Part shown: piece by piece, positions 27,553 to 37,430 of the stretch | Numbering within the stretch: the first letter of the stretch is position 1 | How the letters are laid out: each line of letters starts with the position of its first letter | Source: Curtobacterium flaccumfaciens | Lineage (GTDB): Bacteria; Actinomycetota; Actinomycetes; Actinomycetales; Microbacteriaceae | Direction of reading: 5' to 3' | Assembly: GCA_029689965.1 (NCBI GenBank) | Contig: CP121450.1 | Span: forward strand, 2,046,001-2,110,000 | Length of the DNA: 64,000 nucleotides | Program-made: the position numbers and the translations under genes | Notes under the pieces: generated by a model | Seen by the model: only the letters and a program-made list of their open reading frames with translations | Database searches by the model: none | Told to the model about the DNA's origin: nothing

Positions 27553-27612
27553 CGAACCACGAATCGGACGGGAACCACGGCGAACCGTGGTTCCTGTCCG
27601 ATTCGTGGTTCG
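27553..27612. terminator. Long hairpin between convergent putA and thioesterase genes
   Basis: Two 28-base arms (27553-27580 and 27585-27612) are complementary except at one position and leave a 4-base CGAA loop. It lies between two convergent genes and probably ends transcription in both directions. No T tract is present. Confidence 0.75.
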
Positions 27613-27682
27613 TTACGTCTCCCGGCGGCACCTCCCGCCGGCACCTCCCGGCTGCGGCTCGGGCGCGAACCGTGGCGCGGGA

Positions 27683-28123
27683 TCACTCCGGGACGGCGGC
27701 GGGTGCGAGCATCGTCGAGGTGACGAGGTCGCGCAACGACTCCGGAAGGGGGATCGGCCGCCGCGCGCCCGCACGGTCGATGATGACGTGCACGAACTCG
27801 CCCGTCGCGAGCAGTGCGCCGTCGGACTGCCGGAACAGGCCGAACTCCCACGACAGGCTCGTGTTCCCGAGGTGCTTCGAGCGCATCCCGACCTCGATGA
27901 CGTCCGGGTAGACGGCCGACTCGACGAAGCGGCAGTTCGACGAGACGACCACGGCGATCCAGTGTGACGAGAACGGGTCGAGGCCGGCGTGCTGACCGAA
28001 CCAGTACGTCGCCGTGGTGTCCATCGCGGCGTAGTAGATCGTGTTGTTCACGTGGCCGAACATGTCGTTGTCGTTCCAGCGCGTGGGGAAGGTGCGGTGG
28101 AACGGGTACTCGTCGATGGTCAT
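27683..28123 (-). CDS. Hotdog-fold acyl-CoA thioesterase (4HBT type)
   Basis: This 146-residue single hotdog domain begins with the family signature TRWNDNDMFGHVNNTIYY, in which the Asp after Asn and the GHVNN turn form the 4-hydroxybenzoyl-CoA-thioesterase active site. It hydrolyses acyl-CoA thioesters in the cytoplasm. The start ATG overlaps the stop of the TetR gene by four bases (ATGA), so the two are co-expressed. The acyl-CoA dehydrogenase divergent from them suggests a shared acyl-CoA pathway. The frame is intact. Confidence 0.85.
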   Translation of the reverse strand: MTIDEYPFHRTFPTRWNDNDMFGHVNNTIYYAAMDTTATYWFGQHAGLDPFSSHWIAVVVSSNCRFVESAVYPDVIEVGMRSKHLGNTSLSWEFGLFRQSDGALLATGEFVHVIIDRAGARRPIPLPESLRDLVTSTMLAPAAVPE

Positions 28124-28697
28124 GGGACTCCCGTCGTGGAGGTGGGGCGGAGCACGTACTCGAACGTCGCACGGGCTCGGACCGGGTCCGGTGTCTCGCC
28201 CGAGATCAGGTCCGCGTACGTGAAGGACTCGGAGATCCGGACGAGCAGCCGGGCGAGCTCCTCGGGGACAGCGGCGCGGGGTCGAACGCGCCCGCTGCTC
28301 GCTGTTCCTCGACGAGCGCGGCGACCCGCCCGACGAACCGGCTCTGCACGTCGCTCTCGGTGGTGGTCAGCAGACGGAGCGCTCGAGCGGGCTCGCGGGT
28401 GAGGAACGCCCGGAAGTAGGGCGCTTCGATCAAGTCCGCCGTGAAGCGGTCGAGCACGTCGACGATCCGCGCCGCCCCGGAGGGAGCGGCGGCGGCAGCC
28501 GCCGCGTCGAGCGTCGGGACGGCGAGCGACCACAGCACCTCGGACAGCAGCCGGTCACGGTTGCCCACCCACCGGAACAGGGACGTGCGGTCGATGCCGA
28601 GTGAGGCGGCCAACGCGCCCATGTCGATGCGTGAGCCGGCGATGAAGGTGCGCCGTGCCTCCAGGAAGGCGCGCAGCGCTGCATCCGATGTGTACAC
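28120..28697 (-). CDS. TetR-family regulator of the QsdR-like group
   Basis: It begins at GTG 28697 behind a good AGGGAGGAAC ribosome site. The DNA-binding helices read RIDMGALAASLGIDRTSLFRW, followed by VGNRDRLLSEVLWSL. The ligand domain contains EPARALRLLTTTESDVQSRF and ends SFTYADLISGETPD. This matches the QsdR-like TetR group of actinobacteria, which senses lactone or acyl compounds. One frame break near 28275. It is divergent from the acyl-CoA dehydrogenase and coupled to the thioesterase, so it probably controls both. Confidence 0.8.
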
Positions 28698-28744
28698 GCG
28701 TTCCTCCCTTGCAACGTTTCCGAGAATGATGCATCGTGGTTCCC

Positions 28745-29938
28745 ATGTCAATGACGACGTCCACCACCGCGCTGCTCGAGTCCGACTTCTACCGCTTCCA
28801 AGAGGAACTGACCGATCAGGAGCGCGAGTCGCTCGGACGGCTGCGCACGTACCTTGCATCCGAGGTGCGCCCGATCGCCGACGAGTACTGGGCGCGCGCC
28901 GAGTTCCCGGTGCAGGTCGTCGAGCCGCTGGCGGCGCTCGGCATGTACGGCCCGGGCATCCCGCTCGTCCGGCAGTTCGAGAACTCGGCCGTGTACCGCG
29001 GCTGGGCGGCGCTCGAGCTCGGACGCGTGGACGCGAGCGTGGCGACGTTCATCGGCGTGCAGTCCGGCCTCGCGATGAACTCCATCGCCGTGACCGGTAG
29101 CGAGGAGCAGCAGCGGGAGTGGCTGCCGCGCATGGCGTCCGGCGAACTGATCGGGGCGTTCGGGCTGACCGAGCCGCTGTCCGGCAGCGACTCCGCGCGG
29201 GGACTCCGCACGACGGCACGTCGCGAGGGCGACACGTGGGTGCTCGACGGGGAGAAGCGCTGGATCGGCAACGCGACCTTCGCCGACGTCGTCGTCATCT
29301 GGGCGAAGGACGTGGCCGACGGCCAGGTGAAGGGCTTCCTCGTCACGACCGACACCCCGGGCTTCACCGCGACGAAGATCGAGGACAAGATCGCGCTGCG
29401 CGGCGTGCAGAACGCCGACATCGTGATGACCGGCGTGCGGGTGCCGGAGCAGCGCCGACTCCAACGGGCCGATTCGTTCCGGGCCACGGCCGAGGTGCTC
29501 CGCCTCACCCGGACCGAGGTGGCATGGCAGGCCATCGGCATCGCGATCGGGGCGTACGAGGCGGCGCTCGACTACGCCCGGAACCGCGTCCAGTTCGGCA
29601 AGCCGATCGCTGCGCACCAGCTCGTGCAGGACCGACTGGTGCAGTCGCTCGGGAACATCACGGCATCGATCGCGCTGTGCACCCGGGCCTCTGAGATGCA
29701 GGACGCCGGCATCGGAGGCGACGAGCACTCGGCGATGGCGAAGGCGTTCGCGACGGCGAAGATGCGCGAGACCGTGGCCTGGTGCCGCGAGGTGCAGGGC
29801 GGCAACGGCATCGTGCTGGACAAGGGCGTCGCGCGGTTCTTCGCGGACGCCGAGGCGATCTACTCGTACGAGGGCACGCGCGAGGTGAACACGCTCATCG
29901 TCGGGCGGGCGATCACCGGTCGGGGCGCGTTCGTGTAG
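28745..29938 (+). CDS. Acyl-CoA dehydrogenase (glutaryl-CoA dehydrogenase-like)
   Basis: This 397-residue flavoenzyme introduces a double bond next to the thioester. It has IGAFGLTEPLSGSDSARGL (flavin and substrate contact), GEKRWIGNATFADV, YARNRVQFGKPIAAHQLVQ and GGNGIV. The catalytic base is Glu376 in SYEGTREVNTLIVGR, the position used by the short-chain and glutaryl-CoA branch. Missing the usual decarboxylating Arg context, it may act on a branched or short chain. ATG 28745 or 28751 could be the start. It lies 47 bases from the divergent TetR gene. The frame is intact. Confidence 0.9.
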   Translation: MSMTTSTTALLESDFYRFQEELTDQERESLGRLRTYLASEVRPIADEYWARAEFPVQVVEPLAALGMYGPGIPLVRQFENSAVYRGWAALELGRVDASVATFIGVQSGLAMNSIAVTGSEEQQREWLPRMASGELIGAFGLTEPLSGSDSARGLRTTARREGDTWVLDGEKRWIGNATFADVVVIWAKDVADGQVKGFLVTTDTPGFTATKIEDKIALRGVQNADIVMTGVRVPEQRRLQRADSFRATAEVLRLTRTEVAWQAIGIAIGAYEAALDYARNRVQFGKPIAAHQLVQDRLVQSLGNITASIALCTRASEMQDAGIGGDEHSAMAKAFATAKMRETVAWCREVQGGNGIVLDKGVARFFADAEAIYSYEGTREVNTLIVGRAITGRGAFV

Positions 29939-29965
29939 GTCGGGTCAGATCGGTCAGACCCCGAA

Positions 29966-30001
29966 CGACAGCGTCGATGTCGTACGACGTCGACGCTGTC
30001 G
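29966..30001. terminator. Near-perfect 36-base palindrome between convergent genes
   Basis: The palindrome starts CGACAGCGTCGA and mirrors itself around GTACGAC with one mismatched pair. It sits after the acyl-CoA dehydrogenase stop and the S9 peptidase end, as a bidirectional terminator would. Confidence 0.7.
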
Positions 30002-30039
30002 CTCCGGGTCGGCCCCGCGCGCCGCCCGCGGCCGGGACA

Positions 30040-32121
30040 CTACCCGAGGAGCTGGGGCGCCTCCACTCGCCGCCGAGCACGTGCTCCTCGAGGAACGCGA
30101 ACACCGTCTCGTACCAGATCGCGGCGTGCTGCGGCTTCAGCACCCAGTGGTTCTCGTCCGGGAAGTACAGGAACCGGTGCGGCATCGTCCCGTCGGCGGC
30201 CGCATGGTGCTCGGCGAGCTCGGACCACAGCCGCAGTCCCTCGCCGATCGGCACCCGGTAGTCCTTGTCGCCGTGGATGACGAGCATCGGGGACGTGATC
30301 TCGGCGACGAACCGGTGCGGGTCGTTCTCGTGGATCCCGGTCTCGTCGAAGATCGACTGCCAGTACTGCGACATGTCCGTCGTCCCGTTGAACTGGTCCA
30401 GCGCCAGAGACTGGCGTGGGTGACGATCGCCCGGAAGCGGTCGGTGTGGCCGGCGACCCAGTTCGACATGTAGCCACCGAAGGACCCGCCCATCGCGGCC
30501 GTCCGGGTCTCGTCGATGTCGCCCCGCGCGACGACCGCGTCCGTGATGGCCATGAGGTCGGTGAACGGCGCCTGCCCCAGGCGTTCCATCCGCGGTTGAT
30601 GAAGTCGAGGCCGTAGCCGGTCGACAGCGCCGGGTCGGGCAGGAGCACCGCGTAGCCGCGGGCCGCCGCGAGCTGCGGGTTCCACCGCCACGACCACTGG
30701 TTCCACGAGTTCAACGGACCGCCGTGGATCCAGAGCAGCAGCGGGTGCGGCCCGTCGCCGGCCGGCAGGACCAGCCACCCGCGGACGGCCGTGCCGTCCG
30801 CTGCCGCCGTCGACACCTCTTCCAGTCGGCCGGGACCTGCGGCAGCGGTGCTGGTGTCGCGAGCGCGGTCGCCGTGCCGTCCGTCGCGATCCGCACCGGG
30901 TGCAGTGGGGCCGCCCACGAGGCACGGAGCGCCACGACCGCGCCGCTCTCCGCCGCCACGCGCAGGCTCGAGTACGCCCAGTCGTCGTGGGTCAGCTGCT
31001 CGACGGCACCGCCGTCGAGGGGAGCCGGAACACCGGCGCGCGGCCGCCCTGGTCCGCCGTCGCCAGGAGCGCATCGTCGCCGTGCGCGAACACGAGCTCG
31101 TTCGGCCAGCGGTCCCACGCTGCCGCGATCCGCCGCGCTCCCGAGACGCTCGTACCATCGAGCTCGGCGACCCACACCTCCTGCTGGGTGGCTCCCGCCG
31201 GCGTGAAGCGGGGCGTGCGCACCCACGCGACCCTGCGGCCGTCGTGGCTGATCGTGGGCATCTCGTGGTCGACGTCGGCCTCGTCGAACAGCACGGACCG
31301 CGAACCCGAGGCGACGTCGAACGCGACGAGCGTCGAGTGCGAACCACGTGCCTCCTGGACGGCGACAGTGGCGACGACCACCGAACCGTCGGGGGTGACC
31401 GCCCCGTCGACGTGTTCGAGGGAGCGGGCCGGTGCCGGAGTGAGGTCCCTGAGCGCCGGGAGGTGCGACGGGTAGGACGGCTTCGCCGCGTCGTCGTGAG
31501 CCGTGCTCGTAGCGGCTTCGGACAGCGTCGCGAGGTCGAGCGTCAGCACGTGCGTCTCGTCGGGACCGAGGTCGTGGTCCCAGAACCGCACGGGTAGGTC
31601 TCGTGCAGGATCGCCTGGACCTTCCGGTCCTTACGGCGCGCGCGGAGGTCGGCATCGGCCTGGACCACTCCCGTCGGGTCGTCACCGGTGCCCGGGAGCA
31701 GAGCGGCCGTGACCGCGACCGTGTCGGTACCGGAGGCGACGCCGAGCACACCGCCGACACCGCCCGCGAGCTTGGTGACCGGTCGTGCCTCGCCCCGGCC
31801 GCCGGCAGGACCCAGAAGCTGCGGCGCGTCGGTGTCCTTGTCGCCTTCGCCGTCGGGGCGCGCGGAGACGAAGAGCAGGTCGCCGGTGCGGGTGAACACC
31901 ACCCCGCCCTCGCTCTTCGTCGACCGGGTCAGGCGGACCGGCGTCGTCGAGGCGTCGTCGTCCGACGTCGGGACGGACCAGATCGAACGGCGGTACCCGG
32001 TGCCGTCCGAGTCGAGCACGCTGACGGTCAGCGCGACGCGGGAGCCGTCCGGGCTCACCGCGATCCCGTCCACGCGTGGGAGAGCGGTGTACTGGTCGAG
32101 GTCCGAGAACGGCGTCGTCAT
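30040..32121 (-). CDS. S9-family prolyl-oligopeptidase-type peptidase, heavily frame-broken
   Basis: This peptidase of about 690 residues has an N-terminal beta-propeller (MTTPFSDLDQYTALPRVDGI start, repeated blades) and a C-terminal alpha/beta-hydrolase. Catalytic triad landmarks are GGSFGGYMSNWVAGH (Ser), VIHGDKDYRVPIGEG (Asp) and PDENHWVLKPQH (His). The propeller screens small peptides. At least five frame breaks (near 31590, 31020, 30820, 30575 and 30410) and one near 30060 interrupt it, the highest density in the window. Yet no conserved block is lost. The end at 30040 follows EAPQLLG; without the last break the frame would run on to 29913. Confidence 0.8.
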
Positions 32122-32181
32122 GCCCCCACGCTATCGGCGGCACCGACTCGCGCGGCCGCGGGACCGCGGTCTGTGGAGAAC

Positions 32182-33054
32182 TCAGGCCCAGAACGCGGCG
32201 ATGCCCTCCGCGACCGCCGCGCCCTGCGTCCGACCGGCGTCGGCGGCGGGGGCCTGCGTCGACAGGGACAGCGAGTCCGCGCCGAACGCCTGCTGGGAGG
32301 TGCTGTCCGCGATCACGACCTCGACGGAGGTCCCCGCAGCGCGGAGCCCCTCGACCGCCACGTCCAGCCACGGCCCGAGCGGCGACGGCCCCTCGGGCCC
32401 GCAGGCGACGACGAGCACGCGCTCGTACCCGGCGGCGATGTCGGCGTTGGTGGCCGAGCGCATGCCGCCGTCGACGTAGGGGCGTCCCTCGATCCCGACG
32501 GGCGACCAGACGAGCGGCACCGAGCAGCTCGCTGCCACGGCGCGGGGGAGCGGGACGTCGTCGGCGGCGGTGATGACCCGGAACGTGCCGTCGGTGGCGT
32601 CGATCGCGGTGAGGGCGAGCGGTCGTGCCGGCCACTCGGTGGACGGCAGGGTCTCGGCGAAGGTCGCGGCGCGCTCGTCGTCGGTCTGGCCGGTGGTGGT
32701 CCGCTGCGCGAGCAGACCCAGGCGCGCGCGGGCGTCCTGGTCCGAGGTCGCGCCCTCGAGGACGGCACCGATCCGCTGCTGGAAGTCCTCGGCGTCGATC
32801 GGGACGGGTTCCTCGTACGTGGTCGGCACGGGTGCGTGCTGCTGGTCGTACGCCTGCTGCACGCCGCCGTACCGGACGAACGTCCCGACGACGCTGCCGG
32901 CGCTGGTGCCGACGACCAGGTCGGCCGCGTCGAGGTCCACTCCGGCATCCTGCAGGGCGGACAGCACCCCGAGTTCCCAGGCGATCCCGGCGACGCCACC
33001 GCCGCCGAGGACGAGTGCTCTGGTTCCGGGGGCAGGCGTGGAGACGTCGGTCAT
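32182..33054 (-). CDS. Patatin-like phospholipase
   Basis: This 290-residue serine lipid acyl hydrolase has an intact catalytic dyad. The oxyanion loop is GGGGVAG (17-23), the nucleophile elbow is GTSAGS with Ser51, and the Asp lies in YVDGGMRS. It has no signal peptide or membrane segment, so it acts inside the cell or is released by another route. Similar stand-alone patatins are common in actinobacteria and their substrate is not predictable. The frame is intact. It lies upstream of the peptidase gene on the same strand with 60 bases between. Confidence 0.9.
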   Translation of the reverse strand: MTDVSTPAPGTRALVLGGGGVAGIAWELGVLSALQDAGVDLDAADLVVGTSAGSVVGTFVRYGGVQQAYDQQHAPVPTTYEEPVPIDAEDFQQRIGAVLEGATSDQDARARLGLLAQRTTTGQTDDERAATFAETLPSTEWPARPLALTAIDATDGTFRVITAADDVPLPRAVAASCSVPLVWSPVGIEGRPYVDGGMRSATNADIAAGYERVLVVACGPEGPSPLGPWLDVAVEGLRAAGTSVEVVIADSTSQQAFGADSLSLSTQAPAADAGRTQGAAVAEGIAAFWA

Positions 33055-33080
33055 GCGTCCTGCTTACCAGGTGCGGACCG

Positions 33081-33118
33081 ACTGGAGGCGCGTGGCGGCG
33101 CCGCCACGCGCCTCCAGT
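33081..33118. terminator. Perfect 38-base palindrome
   Basis: Arms of 18 bases beginning ACTGGAGGCGCGTGGCGG flank a CG centre without mismatch. It lies between the patatin start and the next minus-strand gene's end, so it would end transcription of the S1 protease gene. The arms share CTGGAGGCGCG with the hairpin at 21319. Confidence 0.7.
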
Positions 33119-33250
33119 CCGTCGATCGGTTCAGCCCACAACACGTGGCCTGGAAAGCCGGATCGCGCGGAGGAGGTCGGAAGCTCCGACTCGCTACCCG
33201 CGATTCGGCACCCTACGCGCGATTCGGCACCCCGCGCCGGGGCGGCTGGG

Positions 33251-33988
33251 TCAGACGCCCGCCGTGGAACGGATCCAGCTGGCGGACTGGGTGAGGACGG
33301 CGTAGTTCGAACCGGCGTGCGTGTTCGCGCCCGGGTCGGCCACGTCACCCGTCGAGCAGACGCCCACGACCTTGCCGTTCACGACGAGCGCTCCGCCGGA
33401 GTCGCCGTGGTTCGAGGCTCCCGAGACGCCCGTGACGTGCTGGGCGACCCCGCGGTACGCGTCCGTCGAGCTGCCGGTGAGGTTCACCGACGCCTGGTAC
33501 AGCCCGGTCGTCGGGACGCTGTTCGCCCGGTTGCCGTAGCCGAGGATCGTGCCCGTCCCGGTGGACCTCGGGCTGAAACCGAGGTCGAGCTGCGCGTACG
33601 AGGCGAGCGTCTTCGGCGTGCGCAGGTGCACGAGCGCGATGTCGCCGGACGGGGCGGAGTACAGCCGGTCCGCCGCGGTCGCGGGGCCGCGGTTCGTCGT
33701 GCTGTTCGAGTGGTAGACGTTCATCGCGGTGGTGCCGTCGACGCAGTGCTCCGCGGTGAGCACCCACGAGGCGTTGAGCTGTTCGCCGGTGCAGCCGAAC
33801 GTGTCGGTGCCGCCCTGCTGGAAGACGAGCTGCACCTCCCACGGAGTGCTCGGCGCCGGCTCGCCGCCGATGACCTGCGGTGAGGCGGTGGCGGCGTTCG
33901 CTGCGGTCGCGCCGAGCGATCCGCCGAGGAGGGCGAGGGCCGCCGTGGCGGCGAGGGCGAGACCCTTGAGGTTCTGTCGCTGGTTCAT
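33251..33988 (-). CDS. Secreted trypsin-like (S1) serine protease
   Basis: This 245-residue protein has a signal peptide (1-33, ending ATAANAA) and starts its mature domain near VIGG. The full triad is present: His81 (TAEHC), Asp116 (SGDIALVHL) and Ser197 (NHGDSGGALV). Cys66 and Cys82 probably form the disulfide next to the His. It cleaves proteins outside the cell. Plant-associated Microbacteriaceae have related secreted S1 proteases of the Pat-1/chp group. This one shares the fold, but nothing here shows a virulence role. The frame is intact. Confidence 0.9.
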   Translation of the reverse strand: MNQRQNLKGLALAATAALALLGGSLGATAANAATASPQVIGGEPAPSTPWEVQLVFQQGGTDTFGCTGEQLNASWVLTAEHCVDGTTAMNVYHSNSTTNRGPATAADRLYSAPSGDIALVHLRTPKTLASYAQLDLGFSPRSTGTGTILGYGNRANSVPTTGLYQASVNLTGSSTDAYRGVAQHVTGVSGASNHGDSGGALVVNGKVVGVCSTGDVADPGANTHAGSNYAVLTQSASWIRSTAGV

Positions 33989-34112
33989 GGCCTGATCGTG
34001 CGCGCCCCCGAACGGGGGTCAAGTCGGCGTTGCGGAGGACAACAGCCGTCACCCTGCGCCGGAGCCTGTGGACAACTCCGTCCGCGTCGGTGGGACGCCC
34101 TACCGTCGGGGT

Positions 34113-34941
34113 ATGCGGCAGGAACAGGAACGACGCCGGACGCGTGCCGGGCGGGTCGGTGCAGTGGTGTGGCCGATCGTGGTGGCCGCTGCGCCCACCG
34201 CGGCGTTCCAGCTGCCGAACCTCGTCGCGACCTCGGCGCTCCGGGTGGGTCTGGTCGTGTTCGGGCTCGTCGTCCTCGTCGCGGCGGTGCTCGTCCAGGT
34301 CGTGCGCGCTCGGCGGGCCGAGTCCACACGGGGCGCCGTCGAGGACTCGGCGGCGCGCCTCGAGCGAGAGCAGTCGACCGCGGTCCGGTACGCGTTCGGG
34401 CAGCTCGCCACCCGGCTCGTGCGGTTCACCGAGCTCCGGCGACACGACCGGCGGAGCGAACTGCCGGCGTTCGCGGACCGTGTCGCCGTCGCGCTCGCCT
34501 TCTACCTGCTGCCGAAGGTCCCCGACGTCCGCGCCAACGTGTACCAGCTTCTCGGCGGACCTCCGCGCGCTCGAGCCGATCGGGCACGGAGGGGCGGGCG
34601 ACACCGCCGGGACGTTCCGCGCGGGCACGCCGTACGGTGACCGGAACCTCGAGTGGGTCCTCGTCGGCGGTGCGCCCAGGGTCGTCGGGGACCGTGCGGC
34701 GGATGTCGACGTCGACCAGGACCTGCCGGGCTTCGAGCCCCGCTACACGTCGTACGTCTCCGTCGTGATCCGTTCGAACGAGTACTCCTTCGGCATGCTC
34801 ACGGTCGACTCTCCGGCTCCCGATGCGTTCACCGACCTCGACGCCAAGAACGTCGCCGTGGTCGCGGCGTTCATGGCCGTGGCGTTCTCGCTCACCTACT
34901 CGTCCCCGGAACGGGATCGCAACCCTCGGAAAGGCCCGTGA
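34113..34941 (+). CDS. Two-helix membrane protein with a GAF-like C-terminal part
   Basis: The N-terminus MRQEQERRRTRAG leads into two membrane helices (about residues 16-62). A charged helix, EDSAARLEREQSTAVRYAFG, follows. After one frame break near 34553 the soluble part ends with YVSVVIRSNEYSFGMLTVDS and DLDAKNVAVVAAFMAVAFS, a pattern of GAF-type sensor domains. I know no exact family. It may be a membrane sensor or stress-effector with a cytosolic ligand-binding domain. No kinase or cyclase domain is present. Confidence 0.65.
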
Positions 34942-34982
34942 TGCTCACACGATTTGTCGGACGCTCGACGTACCATCCCACC

Positions 34983-35168
34983 ATGACCATCGTGACCCCC
35001 GAACCGAGGCCCTTCGGACGTTCACGGGTGTACACCCCGAACTGGACCGACGACACCACCGACGCCGATTACGAAGACCTCGACGTCATTGCCGCGAACC
35101 TCGAACGTGAGGAAACGGCGGCGCGCCGGCGCGTCGAAGCGCAGATCGCGGCCCGACTCGCTCGCTGA
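34983..35168 (+). CDS. Small hypothetical protein, 61 residues
   Basis: A short protein starting MTIVTPEPRPFGRSRVYTPN with a C-terminal charged helix (LEREETAARRRVEAQIAARL). It has no membrane segment. The ATG at 34983 is 41 bases after the previous stop. The coding pattern and composition look real. I do not recognise it. The frame is intact. Confidence 0.6.
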   Translation: MTIVTPEPRPFGRSRVYTPNWTDDTTDADYEDLDVIAANLEREETAARRRVEAQIAARLAR

Positions 35169-35193
35169 CCGTTCGTCACGGGCCGAGGGCTCC

Positions 35194-36221
35194 TCACTCG
35201 TCGGACACGTCGATGAGCACCTTTCCGACCGTGTCGCCCTCGACCGCGTCGTGCGCTGCGGGCGTCTCGTCGAGTCGGAAGCGTGTGAGCGGTAGGCCGG
35301 CGTCCTCACCGACGGGCAGGACACCGTCCCCGAGTGCCGCGGTGACGTCCTCCGCGGCTGCGGTCAGCGCGTCGTCCCCGATCGTGTAGAGCAGCAGGAA
35401 CTGGTACCGGGCGTTCACGCTCATGTTCGGCCGGATCGGCAGGGTGGCCTCGTCACCGCCGTTGTTCGCGTAGATCGACACGACGCCGTGGTTCGCCAGC
35501 ACGTCGGCCACGAGCGCGGCGTTCTGCGGGATGGACACCTCGACGACGATGTCGATGCCGTCCCGGGCGATCCCGCGGATCTGCTCGGCCGCATCGTCGT
35601 CGTGGTAGTCGACCGTGTGGTGCGCTCCCGCGGCGCTGGCAAGCGCGGCCTTCGCGTCCGAGCTGATCGTCGCGACGACCGTCGCACCGGCCCAGCGGGC
35701 GAGCTGGATCGCGGCGTGGCCGACCGCCCCGGCGCCGCCAGCGACGAGCACGGTCCTCCCGTCGAGGGCGCCTGGTGCGAGGCGCGACGGGCCGTCCTCG
35801 TGCGTGGTCAGGGCTCGGTGCGCGGTCATGGCCGGGACTCCGAGCGACGCACCGACGTCGAACGAGGTGCCCTCGGGCAGCGGCACCGCGCGGGTGGCCG
35901 GGACGACGGTGTACTCCTGCGCGGTCCCGGTCGGCCGGCCGGCCGCGGACATGTACAGCCAGACGCGGTCGCCGACGTGCAGGTCATCGACGCCCTCGCC
36001 GACGGCATCGACGACTCCGGCGCCGTCCTGGTTCGGGGTGACCTCCGGGAACGGCAGGTCATCGCCGTAGGTCCCGCCCTTCCGGCCTTCCAGTCGGTCG
36101 GGTTCACACCCGACACGACGACGCGGACGCGCACCTCGCCTCGGCCGGGCTCCGGGGTCTCACGGTGGACGAGTTCGAGGACGCTGCTGCCACCGGGCTT
36201 CGTGTAGACGACTGATCGCAT
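35194..36221 (-). CDS. Zinc-independent NADPH:quinone oxidoreductase (MDR family)
   Basis: A medium-chain dehydrogenase of about 342 residues that starts MRSVVYTKPGGSSVLELV and has no zinc ligands. The cofactor loop is VLVAGGAGAVGHAAIQLARW (Rossmann fold), and ANNGG and LLYTIGDDAL occur later. It reduces quinones or enals with NADPH. One frame break near 36085, at the end of DWKAGR. The HxlR regulator upstream on the same strand (69 bases) senses reactive carbonyls in related cases, which makes joint control plausible. Confidence 0.85.
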
Positions 36222-36289
36222 GTCCCCAGGCAACCACGACCACCACGTGCGGATTCCGAGCGCGCGCCCGTGCGAGCGCGAGCGGGCGA

Positions 36290-36652
36290 TCAGCGCGCGT
36301 CGTACTCCTCGCGCGAGACCGCGACGTCGTCCATGTGCCCGGTCGCCCAGTCCTCCAGTGGCTTGAGCACCTCGCGCAGCGACCTGCCGCGATCGGTCAG
36401 CTCGTACTCGACGTGCGGCGGGATCTCGGGGAAGACCGTGCGCGTGACGAGTCCGTCGCGTTCGAGTGCGCGGAGCGTCTGGGTGAGCATCTTCTGCGAC
36501 ACGCCCTGCACCCGGGTGGCGATCGCCGAGTAGCGTGCCGGACCGTCGGCGAGCGCGCCGATGGTCAGGACGCTCCACCGGTCGCCGATGCGGTCGAGCA
36601 GTTGCCGCGACGGGCACTCGGCGGCGTAGGGGCTGTACTCGAGTGCTGACAC
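36290..36652 (-). CDS. HxlR-family transcriptional regulator
   Basis: This 120-residue winged-helix protein has the family signature CPSRQLLDRIGDRWSVLTIG with a conserved Cys13, the residue that reacts with aldehydes, disulfide or quinones in HxlR/HypR/YodB regulators. GVSQKMLTQTLRALERDGLV is the recognition helix. It lies between the quinone reductase (same strand) and the divergent NAD(P)-binding gene. The operator-like repeat at 36686 lies in the divergent promoter, so it should repress both sides until oxidised. The frame is intact. Confidence 0.9.
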   Translation of the reverse strand: MSALEYSPYAAECPSRQLLDRIGDRWSVLTIGALADGPARYSAIATRVQGVSQKMLTQTLRALERDGLVTRTVFPEIPPHVEYELTDRGRSLREVLKPLEDWATGHMDDVAVSREEYDAR

Positions 36653-36685
36653 GACGACCTCCGTTACGCACCGTGAGGTGCCTAC

Positions 36686-36702
36686 TTACTCAAAGAGAGT
36701 AA
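36686..36702. promoter_or_regulatory. Inverted repeat in the HxlR/oxidoreductase divergent promoter
   Basis: TTACTC-AAAGA-GAGTAA. It contains TACT-N7-AGTA, the form of HxlR/MarR-like binding sites, and stands in an otherwise G+C-rich stretch between the divergent starts 36652 and 36745. Confidence 0.65.
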
Positions 36703-36744
36703 CGCTTGTACGGTGAGTGTCGACGTTCCACGAAAGGAAGCTCC

Positions 36745-37391
36745 ATGACCAGCATCGTCGTCTTCGGTGGCACCGGCTACGCCGGCTCCGCCATCACCCG
36801 CGAGGCCCTCTCCCGCGGCATCGCCGTCACCGCCGTCGCCCGCGACACCTCCAAGCTCGAGGCTGCCGAGGGGCTCACGCTCGCACGGGGCGACGCCTTC
36901 GACGCCGACTTCGTCGCCGAGGTCACGAAGGGTGCCGACGTCATCGTCGTCGCCCTCCACGCGGTCCAGGCGGACGGCAGCGAGCTTAAGGACCGCTTCC
37001 AGCCCTTCGTCGACGCGGCGGCGGCCACCGGTGCCCGGCTCGGCATCGTCGGCGGTGCCGGTTCGCTGCTCGCCGCCGAGGGCGGCCCGCGTCTGTTCGA
37101 CACCGACGCGTTCCCGGACGCCTTCAAGGGCGAGGCGAAGAGCCACGCCCAGATCCTCGACGCCCTCCGCGCCGCGGACACCGAGGTCGACTGGTTCTAC
37201 GTGAGCCCGGCCGCGGCCTTCGGCGGCTACAACCCGGCGAGCGTCGCGGCACCTACCGCACCACCGACGACGTCCTGCTCACCGACGCCGACGGCAACTC
37301 GGACATCTCCGGTGAGGACTACGCACTCGCCTTCGTCGACGAGATCGCATCGCCGGCGCACCACCGCGCGCGCTTCGGCGTCGCCTACTGA
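36745..37391 (+). CDS. NAD(P)H-binding atypical short-chain oxidoreductase
   Basis: This Rossmann-fold protein begins SIVVFGGTGYAGSAITREAL (GxxGxxG) and continues with VARD, VIVVALHAVQ and LGIVGGAGSLL. About 214 residues. It belongs to the YwnB/NmrA-like group that binds NAD(P)H and often senses redox state without a catalytic triad. A GAAAGGAAG ribosome site precedes ATG 36745. One frame break near 37250 precedes the conserved end TDDVLLTDADG ... RFGVAY. Its promoter is shared with the HxlR gene. Confidence 0.85.
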
Positions 37392-37430
37392 CCCGCGCCT
37401 CCCGTCTGCCAGCGGTGACGTCCACCGCGC

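Noticed and set aside
33251-33988. Pat-1-like plant virulence factor
   Set aside because: Secreted S1 proteases are widespread; there is no linked chp/tomA-type island.
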